A DNA stretch of 64,000 bases, taken from the NCBI GenBank assembly GCA_027320105.1, contig DAHVMA010000053.1, positions 1-64,000 of the forward strand, given 5' to 3'. Positions 34,218-42,007 of this stretch are shown here, one piece after another. Positions within the stretch are counted from its first letter, which is position 1. The number at the start of each line of letters is the position of its first letter. Under the pieces are notes generated by a model, which saw only the letters and a program-made list of their open reading frames with translations, was not told where the DNA came from and did not search any database. This DNA comes from JAKAQB01 sp027320105. GTDB taxonomy: Bacteria; Actinomycetota; Acidimicrobiia; Acidimicrobiales; Palsa-688. The position numbers and the translations under genes were made by a program.

Positions 34218-35615
34218 TCAGGCGACGAGCTCCTTCGTCGCAGCGGTGAGAGCGGCGAGGCCCTTCTTGGCGTCGCTGAACAACATCGACGTCTTCGGAT
34301 CGGTGTACAGCTCGTTGTCGATGCCGGCGTAGCCCGACGCCATGGAGCGCTTGATGACGATGATGCTCTTCGCGTGGTCGACGTCGAGGATCGGCATGCC
34401 TGACACCGCGTTGCCCGGGCGGCGGGCGGCAGGGTTGGTCACGTCGTTGGCGCCGACGACCAGGGCCACGTCGGCCCGGGGGAACTCCGGGTTGACCTCG
34501 TCCATCTCCTTCAGCTGGTCGTAGGGCACGTTGGCCTCGGCGAGCAGCACGTTCATGTGGCCGGGCATGCGGCCGGCGACGGGGTGGATGGCGTAGGAGA
34601 CGTCCACGCCGCGACCTTCGAGCACCTGGGTGAGCTCCCGCAGCTCGTGCTGGGCCTGGGCGGCGGCCAGCCCGTAGCCGGGGACGACGATCACCTTCTC
34701 GGCGTAGGCCAGCTGGAGGGCGGCGTCGTCGGCCTGGATGGAGCGGACCGACCCGCCGGAGCCGGACGCCGCCTCGGCCCCGACGGTGCCGGTGCCGAAC
34801 CCGCCGGCCATGATCGCCGGGACGGAGCGGTTCATGGCGTCGGCCATCAACTTGGTGAGGATGCCGCCCGAGGCCCCGACGAGGGCGCCGGCGACGACGA
34901 GGATCATGTTCCCGAGCACGAAGCCCGCCATGGCCACAGCCGTGCCCGTGAAGGCGTTGAGCAACGAGATGACCACCGGCATGTCGGCGCCGCCGATGGG
35001 GAGCACCATGAGCACGCCCACGCCGAGCGCCGCCACGACCGTGATGAGCAGCACCCACAGCAGGTCGACGCGTGCGACGACGGCTGCCGCCGAGCCGGCG
35101 GCGGCGGCGGCGAGCAGGTAGCTGGCCGCCCGCCCACCGGGGAGGCGGACCGGGTGGCTGGCGTAGCCCTGCAGCTTGGCGGCGGCGATCAGGGAGCCGA
35201 GGAAGGTCACGGAGCCTATGACCACGTCGAGCACGGTGGCGACGGCAGTGGCCGATCCCTGGGTGGGGTTGCGGGCGTAGTCGGAGACGGCGATCATGGC
35301 GGCGGCGCCGCCGCCCACGGCGTTGAACAGGCTCACCAGCTGCGGCATGGCGGTCATCAGCACGGAGCGGGCGGCGTACAGGCCGAAGCCGGCTCCGACG
35401 ACGGCGCCGATCAGCAGGACGAGCCAGCGGGTGGCGTTCATGGTCCCGCCCTGGGCGACGAGGGCGAAGGCACCGGCGACGGCCACGACCATGCCGGCAG
35501 CCGACAGCTGGTTGCCGCGGCGCGCCGTCGCCGGCGAGTTCATGAAGTGGAGGCCGAGCACGAAGCACACGGCGCCGAAGAGGAACGCGAGGTTGACGCC
35601 CTGGTGGAAGCTCAC
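34218..35615 (-). CDS. pntB: NAD(P) transhydrogenase subunit beta
   Basis: The membrane and NADP-binding subunit of proton-translocating transhydrogenase. The 465-residue protein has eight or nine hydrophobic segments, then a soluble NADP domain with VIVVPGYGLAAAQAQHEL, the GVDVSYAIHPVAGRMPGHMNVLLAEA and DVALVVGANDVTNPAA motifs. GTG 35615 overlaps the pntA2 stop. The full set pntA1-pntA2-pntB is the three-subunit form. Confidence 0.95.
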   Translation of the reverse strand: MSFHQGVNLAFLFGAVCFVLGLHFMNSPATARRGNQLSAAGMVVAVAGAFALVAQGGTMNATRWLVLLIGAVVGAGFGLYAARSVLMTAMPQLVSLFNAVGGGAAAMIAVSDYARNPTQGSATAVATVLDVVIGSVTFLGSLIAAAKLQGYASHPVRLPGGRAASYLLAAAAAGSAAAVVARVDLLWVLLITVVAALGVGVLMVLPIGGADMPVVISLLNAFTGTAVAMAGFVLGNMILVVAGALVGASGGILTKLMADAMNRSVPAIMAGGFGTGTVGAEAASGSGGSVRSIQADDAALQLAYAEKVIVVPGYGLAAAQAQHELRELTQVLEGRGVDVSYAIHPVAGRMPGHMNVLLAEANVPYDQLKEMDEVNPEFPRADVALVVGANDVTNPAARRPGNAVSGMPILDVDHAKSIIVIKRSMASGYAGIDNELYTDPKTSMLFSDAKKGLAALTAATKELVA

Positions 35616-35932
35616 CGCTCGTCGACCCCGGTCCCAGCCTTCGGCGGTGTGGGCCGCTTCTTGAACATCTGGAGCATCCTGTCGGTGACGGCGTAGCCGC
35701 CGACGACGTTGGCGCCGGCGAAGGCGGCGGCGAGGAAGGTGAGGGTGTAGCCGAGCGGGCCGTGCACCTCGGAGGAGAGCACGATGACGCCGACGAGCAC
35801 GACGCCATGGATGGAGTTGGCGCCGGACATCAGCGGGGTGTGCAGGGTAGCGGGCACCTTGCTGATGACCTCGAAGCCGACGAGCAGGGCGAGGACGAAG
35901 ACGGTCAGTTCGCCGACGAAGCCGGTGGTCAT
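35612..35932 (-). CDS. pntAB: NAD(P) transhydrogenase subunit alpha part 2 (membrane)
   Basis: The 106-residue membrane part of split subunit alpha. Hydrophobic segments ELTVFVLALLVGFEVISKV, GVVLVGVIVLSS and LTFLAAAFAGANVVGGYAVTDRML match this short family. It overlaps the neighbouring genes on both sides by 4 bp, showing tight translational coupling. Confidence 0.93.
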   Translation of the reverse strand: MTTGFVGELTVFVLALLVGFEVISKVPATLHTPLMSGANSIHGVVLVGVIVLSSEVHGPLGYTLTFLAAAFAGANVVGGYAVTDRMLQMFKKRPTPPKAGTGVDER

Positions 35933-37086
35933 TGGGGGGCCTCCCTCGGTTGGGGGTGGGTGAGCAAAGCGGCGGTGGCGGGATGCACGACGGTGCCGCC
36001 GTGGGCGACCACCACGCCGGCGGTGATCTCGTCATCGAGGTCGATGTGCAGCGCACCGTCGGCCAGCAGGTGGCCGAGGAGGGCGGTCAGGTTGCGGGCG
36101 TAGGCGGCCGAGGCGCTGGTGGCCAGCCTGGAGGGCAGGTCGCCGGCGCCGACGATCGTCACGCCGTTGGCGGTGACGACGGTCTCGGCCGGCACCGAGC
36201 CGGCGACGTTGCCACCGAGGTCCGAGGCGCCCATGTCCACGAGCACCGACCCGGGGCGCATGGCGGCGACGGCGGCGGCGGTGACGAGCTCGGGGGGGCG
36301 GCGCCCCGGGACCTGGGCGGTGGTGATCACGATGTCGTGGCGGGCGATGTGGCCCTCGAGCTCGGCCTGCTGCGCTGCCTGCTCCTCGGCGGTCAACGCC
36401 CGGGCGTAGCCGCCCTCGCCGGCCGCTGGACCGACGGAGGTGAGCTCGACGAACTGGGCGCCGAGGGACTGCACCTCGCCCTTGGCGGCGGGGCGGACGT
36501 CGTAGGCGCGGACGACGGCGCCGAGCCGGCGGGCGGTGCCGATGGCCTGGAGGCCGGCGACGCCGGCACCGAGGACGAGGACCTCCGCCGGCTTGGAGGT
36601 GCCGGCGGCGGTGATCAGCAGCGGGAAGTAGCGGCCGAAGTGCTCCGTGGCGACGAGCACTGCCTTGTAGCCGGCAGCGCTTGCTTGGGACGAAAGGGCG
36701 TCCATCGCCTGCGCACGCGGCAGGGTGCGCGGCAGGCCGTCGAGGCTCACGACGGTCACCTTCCGGGCGGCGAGCTCCTCCATCAGCTGCGGGCGCAGCA
36801 ACGGTTGGAGGAGGCCGACCACCGCGCTCCCGGCTCGGAGCCGGGCGGGGTCGGGGAGGCCCACGCATGCGACGATGTCTGCCCGGTCGAACGCCTGCCC
36901 CGGGCCGAGGACGGTCGCGCCCGCCTTCTCGTAGTCGGTGTCGGGGAACCCGGCGGCGGCGCCGGCGCCGGCCTCGACGGCCAGCTGCGCGCCGACCGAG
37001 CCGAGGCGCCCCACCACGTCGGGGGTGAGTGCCACCCGGCGTTCGCCCGCGCCGTCCTCCCTGGCGACGCCCACCATCACGGTCAC
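35929..37086 (-). CDS. pntAA: NAD(P) transhydrogenase subunit alpha part 1 (NAD-binding)
   Basis: The 385-residue NAD-binding part related to alanine dehydrogenase. It starts with VTVMVGVAREDGAGERRVALTPD, has the Rossmann GAGVAGLQAIGTARRLGA and the ITTAQVPGRRPP and VDMGASDLGGN segments. GTG 37086 is preferred because AGGAGG lies 10 nt upstream; the longer open frame adds 17 non-conserved residues. The stop overlaps pntA2 (ATGA). Confidence 0.93.
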   Translation of the reverse strand: MTVMVGVAREDGAGERRVALTPDVVGRLGSVGAQLAVEAGAGAAAGFPDTDYEKAGATVLGPGQAFDRADIVACVGLPDPARLRAGSAVVGLLQPLLRPQLMEELAARKVTVVSLDGLPRTLPRAQAMDALSSQASAAGYKAVLVATEHFGRYFPLLITAAGTSKPAEVLVLGAGVAGLQAIGTARRLGAVVRAYDVRPAAKGEVQSLGAQFVELTSVGPAAGEGGYARALTAEEQAAQQAELEGHIARHDIVITTAQVPGRRPPELVTAAAVAAMRPGSVLVDMGASDLGGNVAGSVPAETVVTANGVTIVGAGDLPSRLATSASAAYARNLTALLGHLLADGALHIDLDDEITAGVVVAHGGTVVHPATAALLTHPQPREAPQ

Positions 37087-37170
37087 GACGTAGAGCCCTC
37101 CTACCGGTCCACGACGGGGCCGTAGCTGTCCCCGCACGACGATGTCTTCCGCCGATCGTAGGCGGCGTCA

Positions 37171-39063
37171 TCATCGTTGCGTGCGAAGCGGGGCGAGGAA
37201 CGCCTCGACGTCGCTGCGGTGCCGGCTGCGCCGCATGGGAGGAAGGGCCCCGATCAGCTCCCAGCGGTACCGGGCCGTCGCCAGGCGCGGGTCGAGCACA
37301 GCGACGACACCGCGGTCCTCGGAGGAGCGGATGAGCCGACCGGCGCCCTGGGCCAGCAGCGTGGCCGCCCGGGGCAGGTCGATCACCCCGAACGCAGCCC
37401 GCCCCAACCGCTCACGGCGCGCCTCGAGCAGCGGGTCGTCGGGGCGGGGGAACGGCAGCCGGTCGATCGCAACCAGCGAGAGCGCACGGCCGGGCACGTC
37501 GACGCCCTGCCAGAAGCCCATGGTGGCGAACAGGCACGACTGCTCATCGGCGGCGAAGCGGGCCACCAGCGCCGGCTTGGGCAGCTCGCCCTGGGCGAGC
37601 ACCGGCCAGGGGACGCGCGCCGCGACGGCGGCCGCGGCAGCGGTCATGGCCCGCCAGGAGGTGAACAGCGCCATCGTGCGACCACCGGCCGCTTCGATCA
37701 GGGCCACGAGCTCGTCGATGGCCAGCGCCTCGAACGTCGGGTCCTTGGGGACAGGCAGGTGGGCGGCGCAGTACAGCAGCGCCTGGTGCTCGTAGTCGAA
37801 CGGGCTGCCGACGTCGAGCTCGTCGGTCGCCTCGGGCGGGAGGCCGACCCGCTCGACTATGCGCGGCGGGACGGTGGCGCTGGTGAGCACGCCGGTCGGG
37901 GCGGACTCACCCGACCACAGTCGATCGGCGAGCACCCCGCCGACGTCGAGCGGCGCCACCCGCAGGACGGGGGCGTGGGCGGGGCCTTCCGCCCACGCCA
38001 CGGAGCCGTCGTCGAGGGCGAGGACGGTGTCGATGTCGCCGGCGAGGTGCAGGGCCGCCTTCTGGGCGCGCAACCGGCGGGCACCGTCGTCGGGGCCGTG
38101 GCGCAGGCCGGCGTCGAGGGAGGAGATCCTCGTGCGGGCGTCGCCGAGAGCGCGGGCGAGCTCCTCGGGGACGGGGTGGAGCCGCCGGCCGAGATGGGCC
38201 TCCAGGGCGGCCGCCAGGGAGCCACCCGCCTGGTCGACGGCCTCGGCGGCGGCAGCGTCGGCGAGCAGCGGGCGGGCGGTGCGGGCCAGAGCCGCGAACC
38301 GCCCAGGCGACAGCTCCACCCCGAAGCTCGCCGACGCGATGTCCTCCAGCTCGTGGGCCTCGTCGAACACGACGACGTCGTGGGGCGGCAGCACCTCGCC
38401 GTGGCTCGCCAGGTGGGCGGCGTAGAGATGGGTGTTGACGACGACGACGTCTGCCTCGGCGGCCCGGGCGCGGGCTGCCTCGGCGAAGCACTCCGGGCCC
38501 GAGGGGCAGCGGGCGGCGCCGGGGCAGTCCCGGGCGGTCACGCTCACCTGCGCCCAGGCGGCGGTGCTCGGCTCCCACGGGAGCTCGGCGCGGTCACCGG
38601 TCGCCGCCTCGTCCGCCCACGCAGCGAGCCGTCGCAGCTCCCGGCCCAGGGGGCCGAGGGAGGCGACGGGAACGCCGGGCTCGGGCAGGGACGGCTGGTC
38701 GCCGGCGGCGGCCAGCTCGCGGAGGCGCTGCACGCAGACGTAGTTGGACCGACCCTTGAGCACCGCGAACTCGAAGGGGACGCCCAGGTGCTCGGCCAGC
38801 AGCGGCAGGTCCCGGCTCGCGAGCTGGTCCTGGAGGGCCTTCGTCGCCGTGGCGACGACGACGCGGGCGCCGGCGGCGAGTGCCGGGACCAGGTAGCCCA
38901 GGCTCTTGCCCGTCCCCGTGCCTGCCTGCACGACCAGGTGGCGTTGCGAGGAAACGGCGGTGGCCACCGCTTCGGCCATCGCCACCTGCGACGGCCGGCG
39001 TTCGTGGCCGGGCAGCGTGGCGGTGACCCGCCGCAGCGCCCCCTCGACCGGTGAGCTCGCCAC
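37171..39063 (-). CDS. ATP-dependent DNA helicase of the DinG/XPD family
   Basis: A superfamily 2 Fe-S helicase of 630 residues. The Walker A is QAGTGTGKSLGYLVPAL, the DEAH box is VVFDEAHELED, and the C-terminal motif is LAQGAGRLIRSSEDRGVVAVLD. Four cysteines around NYVCVQRL and DCPGAARCPSGPEC fit the XPD-type 4Fe-4S cluster. Such enzymes unwind 5'-3' and resolve R-loops or repair substrates. GTG 39063 starts it; the apparent longer frame runs antisense through uppS and is artefactual. It is divergent from uppS. Confidence 0.9.
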   Translation of the reverse strand: MASSPVEGALRRVTATLPGHERRPSQVAMAEAVATAVSSQRHLVVQAGTGTGKSLGYLVPALAAGARVVVATATKALQDQLASRDLPLLAEHLGVPFEFAVLKGRSNYVCVQRLRELAAAGDQPSLPEPGVPVASLGPLGRELRRLAAWADEAATGDRAELPWEPSTAAWAQVSVTARDCPGAARCPSGPECFAEAARARAAEADVVVVNTHLYAAHLASHGEVLPPHDVVVFDEAHELEDIASASFGVELSPGRFAALARTARPLLADAAAAEAVDQAGGSLAAALEAHLGRRLHPVPEELARALGDARTRISSLDAGLRHGPDDGARRLRAQKAALHLAGDIDTVLALDDGSVAWAEGPAHAPVLRVAPLDVGGVLADRLWSGESAPTGVLTSATVPPRIVERVGLPPEATDELDVGSPFDYEHQALLYCAAHLPVPKDPTFEALAIDELVALIEAAGGRTMALFTSWRAMTAAAAAVAARVPWPVLAQGELPKPALVARFAADEQSCLFATMGFWQGVDVPGRALSLVAIDRLPFPRPDDPLLEARRERLGRAAFGVIDLPRAATLLAQGAGRLIRSSEDRGVVAVLDPRLATARYRWELIGALPPMRRSRHRSDVEAFLAPLRTQR

Positions 39064-39147
39064 CGGCGGACCATAGCGGGCAGGGTGCCCGCACGAAGCT
39101 GCATCGCGCCCCGGCGCGGGTGACGCGCGGCAGTACCGTGACCGCCG

Positions 39148-39888
39148 ATGGACCTCGACGGCCTCGACCACCACCGCATGCCGCGCCATGTGGCGTGCGT
39201 GATGGACGGCAACGGGCGTTGGGCGACCAAGCGGGGGCTGGCGCGCACCGAGGGCCACCGGGCCGGTGAGGAGGCGCTGTTCGATGCCGCCCAAGGGGCC
39301 CTGGAGCTCGGGCTGTCGTGGTTCACCGTGTACGCGTTCTCGACGGAGAACTGGCGCCGGCCGCACCAGGAGGTTCGGTTCCTCCTCGACGTGATCGCCG
39401 ACCAGCTCCTCACCCGCCGGCGTGACGACCTGCACGCCCTCGGGGTGCGGATCCGCTTCATCGGGCGCCGGGACTGGCGGGTGCCGCGCTGGGTCGCCCG
39501 CCGCATGGACGAGGCGGCCGAGCTGACCGCCGGCAACCGGAACATGACGTTGACGGTGGCGTTCAACTACGGCGGCCGCGCTGAGATCGTCGACGCCGTG
39601 CGCTCCATCGTCGCCTCGGGGGTGGCGGCGTCGAAGATCGACGAGCGCACCATCGCCCGCCACCTCTACGACCCGTCGATACCCGACCCCGACCTGGTGA
39701 TCCGCACGTCGGGGGAGTACCGCATCTCCAACTTCCTCATCTGGGAGCTGGCCTACTCGGAGCTCGTGTTCACCGACGTGCTGTGGCCCGACTTCCGCCG
39801 GGAGCACCTGGTCGAGGCGATCCGCGAGTTCCAGGCCCGGGACCGGCGCTTCGGGACGACGGGCCGCCACGACGGCATCCCGAGCTGA
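39148..39888 (+). CDS. uppS: Isoprenyl transferase (cis-prenyl diphosphate synthase)
   Basis: Makes the C50/C55 polyprenyl carrier for cell-wall synthesis. The 246-residue protein has the CVMDGNGRWA catalytic start, VYAFSTENWRRP, NYGGRAEIVDAVR and the PDLVIRTSGEYRISNFLIWELAYSE region. All core residues of the family are visible. It heads a run with recO and glyS, five bases before the recO start. Confidence 0.95.
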   Translation: MDLDGLDHHRMPRHVACVMDGNGRWATKRGLARTEGHRAGEEALFDAAQGALELGLSWFTVYAFSTENWRRPHQEVRFLLDVIADQLLTRRRDDLHALGVRIRFIGRRDWRVPRWVARRMDEAAELTAGNRNMTLTVAFNYGGRAEIVDAVRSIVASGVAASKIDERTIARHLYDPSIPDPDLVIRTSGEYRISNFLIWELAYSELVFTDVLWPDFRREHLVEAIREFQARDRRFGTTGRHDGIPS

Positions 39889-39892
39889 ACCC

Positions 39893-40627
39893 GTGGCGCT
39901 CTACCGCGACACCGGCGTCGTGCTGCGGACCTACAAGCTGGCTGAGTCCGACCGCATCGTCGTGCTCCTCACCGCCGGGCGCGGCAAGGTGCGGGCCGTC
40001 GCCAAGGGCGTGCGCCGCACAGGCAGCCGCCTCGGTGGCAGGCTCGAGCCGGCGAGCCATGTCGAGTTGCTCATCTACGAGGGGCGCGAGCTCGACGTCG
40101 TCAGCCAGGCCGAGGTGGTCGAGCACTTCGGTGCGCTCCGCGAAGACCTGGCCCGCCTCCGGGACGCGCTTGCCGTGCTCGAAGCCGTCGACCAGGTCGC
40201 CCGGGAGGGCCAGGCCGACCCGGGGTTGCTCGCCATGCTCCTCGGCGCGCTGCGCACACTCGCCGTGCGCCCCGCCCCGCTCGTCGTGGCGGGGTTCTAC
40301 TTGAAGCTGCTCGCCCACGAGGGCACGGCACCGCAGGTGGGTGCCTGCATCCGCTGCGGGTCCGGTGACGGGCTGGTGGCGCTGGACCTGGCCCAAGGGG
40401 GTGCCGTGTGCCGGGCCTGCCTGCCGACCGGCGGAGGCCGGCGGGCGCTCGGCCCGGATGCCCTCGCCCTCGTGGGGCGGATCCTCGGCGGTGACCTCGC
40501 CGGGGCGCTGGCCACGCCGGCCGGGCCGGTAGCGGCCGAGGTGACCGACGTGGCGACCGAGGCGCTCGAAGCGCACCTCGAGCGCCGGCTGCGGGTGCCC
40601 CGCCTGCTGGACCGAAGCCCGCACTGA
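39893..40627 (+). CDS. recO: DNA repair protein RecO
   Basis: A recombination mediator loading RecA with RecR. The 244-residue protein has the OB-fold N-terminus (DTGVVLRTYKLAESDRIVVLLT ... KVRAVAKGVRRTGSRLGG) and a zinc site formed by CIRC and CRAC. The GTG start lies directly after uppS. Confidence 0.93.
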   Translation: MALYRDTGVVLRTYKLAESDRIVVLLTAGRGKVRAVAKGVRRTGSRLGGRLEPASHVELLIYEGRELDVVSQAEVVEHFGALREDLARLRDALAVLEAVDQVAREGQADPGLLAMLLGALRTLAVRPAPLVVAGFYLKLLAHEGTAPQVGACIRCGSGDGLVALDLAQGGAVCRACLPTGGGRRALGPDALALVGRILGGDLAGALATPAGPVAAEVTDVATEALEAHLERRLRVPRLLDRSPH

Positions 40628-40650
40628 TCTGCCGGGTACGGTGGCCGGTC

Positions 40651-41970
40651 ATGGCCGCGCCCGACCTCGACGACATCGTCCGGCTCTGCAAGCAGCGGGG
40701 CTTCGTCTTCCCCTCTGCGGAGATCTACGGCGGGTTCCGCTCGACCTACGACTACGGGCCCCTCGGCGCGCTGATGCTGCGCAACGTGAAGAACCTCTGG
40801 TGGCGAACGATGGTCCAGCTGCGCCACGACGTCGTCGGCCTCGATGCAGCCATCCTCTCCAGCCCGAGGATCTGGGAGGCGTCCGGGCACCTCGCCAACT
40901 TCACCGACCCGCTGGTCGACTGCCGCAGCTGCAAGGAGCGCTGGCGCGCCGACCACCTCCAGGCGGGCGGGGACGGCGTCGTGCGCTGCCCCAACTGCGC
41001 CAGCACGGACCTCACCGAGGCTCGTGCCTTCAACATGATGTTCAAGACCCACGTCGGTCCCGTCGAGGACGGGGCCAACGAGGCCTACCTGCGCCCGGAG
41101 ACGGCCCAGGGCCACTTCGTCAACTTCCTGAACGTGCTGCAGACGTCACGCAAGAAGCCCCCCTTCGGCATCGCCCAGGTGGGCAAGTCGTTCCGCAACG
41201 AGATCACGCCCGGGAACTTCGTGTTCCGGACGCGGGAGTTCGAGCAGATGGAGCTCGAGTTCTTCGTCCCGCCGGCGGAGGCCGACCAGTGGTTCGAGTA
41301 CTGGTGCCGGGAGCGCCTCGAGTGGTACGTGCGCTACGGCATCCCGCGCGAGCTGCTGCGCCTCCGCCACCACGACAAGGAGGAGCTGTCCCACTACTCG
41401 GCGGGCACCGCCGACGTCGAGTTCCTCTTCCCGTGGGGTTGGGGTGAGCTCGAGGGGGTCGCCAACCGCACCGACTACGACCTGCGCGCCCACTCCGAGG
41501 CGAGCGGCGTGCGCCTCGAGTACTTCGACCAGGCGACCGGCGAGCGCTACCTGCCGTACGTCATCGAGCCGGCCGCTGGGGCGACCCGGACGATGATGGC
41601 GTTCCTCATCGCCGCCTACGACACCGACGAGGTGGGGGGCGAGGCGCGAAGCGTGCTGCGGCTCCACCCGGATGTCGCCCCCTACCAGGTGGCGGTGCTG
41701 CCCCTGTCCCGCAAGGAGACGCTCGTCCCCGTCGCCCTGGAGGTGCTGGGGCTGCTGGCGCCGGTCGCCATGTGCGACTACGACGAGACCCAGTCGATCG
41801 GCCGGCGCTACCGGCGCCAGGACGAGATCGGCACGCCGCTGTGCGTCACCGTCGACTTCGACAGCCTCGACGACCGGGCGGTGACGATCCGCGACCGCGA
41901 CACGACCGGGCAGGTGCGTGTCCCCATCGACGCCCTCGCTGCGGAGGTCGCCGCTCGCGTCGGTCGGTAG
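40651..41970 (+). CDS. glyS: Glycyl-tRNA synthetase (single-chain alpha2 type)
   Basis: A class II synthetase of 439 residues. It has the N-terminal CKQRGFVFPSAEIYGGF and YDYGPLGALMLRNV strand, the RPETAQGHFVNF and GKSFRNEITPGNFVFRTREFEQMELEFF motif 2 region, and the C-terminal anticodon-binding part (YQVAVLPLSRKE). It has the eukaryote/actinobacteria-like alpha2 architecture rather than separate glyQ/glyS. Cysteines C-x2-C (CRSC, CPNC) likely bind zinc. Confidence 0.95.
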   Translation: MAAPDLDDIVRLCKQRGFVFPSAEIYGGFRSTYDYGPLGALMLRNVKNLWWRTMVQLRHDVVGLDAAILSSPRIWEASGHLANFTDPLVDCRSCKERWRADHLQAGGDGVVRCPNCASTDLTEARAFNMMFKTHVGPVEDGANEAYLRPETAQGHFVNFLNVLQTSRKKPPFGIAQVGKSFRNEITPGNFVFRTREFEQMELEFFVPPAEADQWFEYWCRERLEWYVRYGIPRELLRLRHHDKEELSHYSAGTADVEFLFPWGWGELEGVANRTDYDLRAHSEASGVRLEYFDQATGERYLPYVIEPAAGATRTMMAFLIAAYDTDEVGGEARSVLRLHPDVAPYQVAVLPLSRKETLVPVALEVLGLLAPVAMCDYDETQSIGRRYRRQDEIGTPLCVTVDFDSLDDRAVTIRDRDTTGQVRVPIDALAAEVAARVGR

Positions 41971-42007
41971 GCTCAGCGCCAACCCGTCCGCTCCCGGAGG
42001 ACCGCCG

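Noticed and set aside
34557..35696. Plus-strand open frame over pntB
   Set aside because: Antisense shadow; PntB motifs are on the minus strand.
37177..39054. Long plus-strand open frame (625 codons) over the DinG-like gene
   Set aside because: It is the antisense shadow of a clear helicase; the product is Gly/Arg/Gln-rich and family-less.
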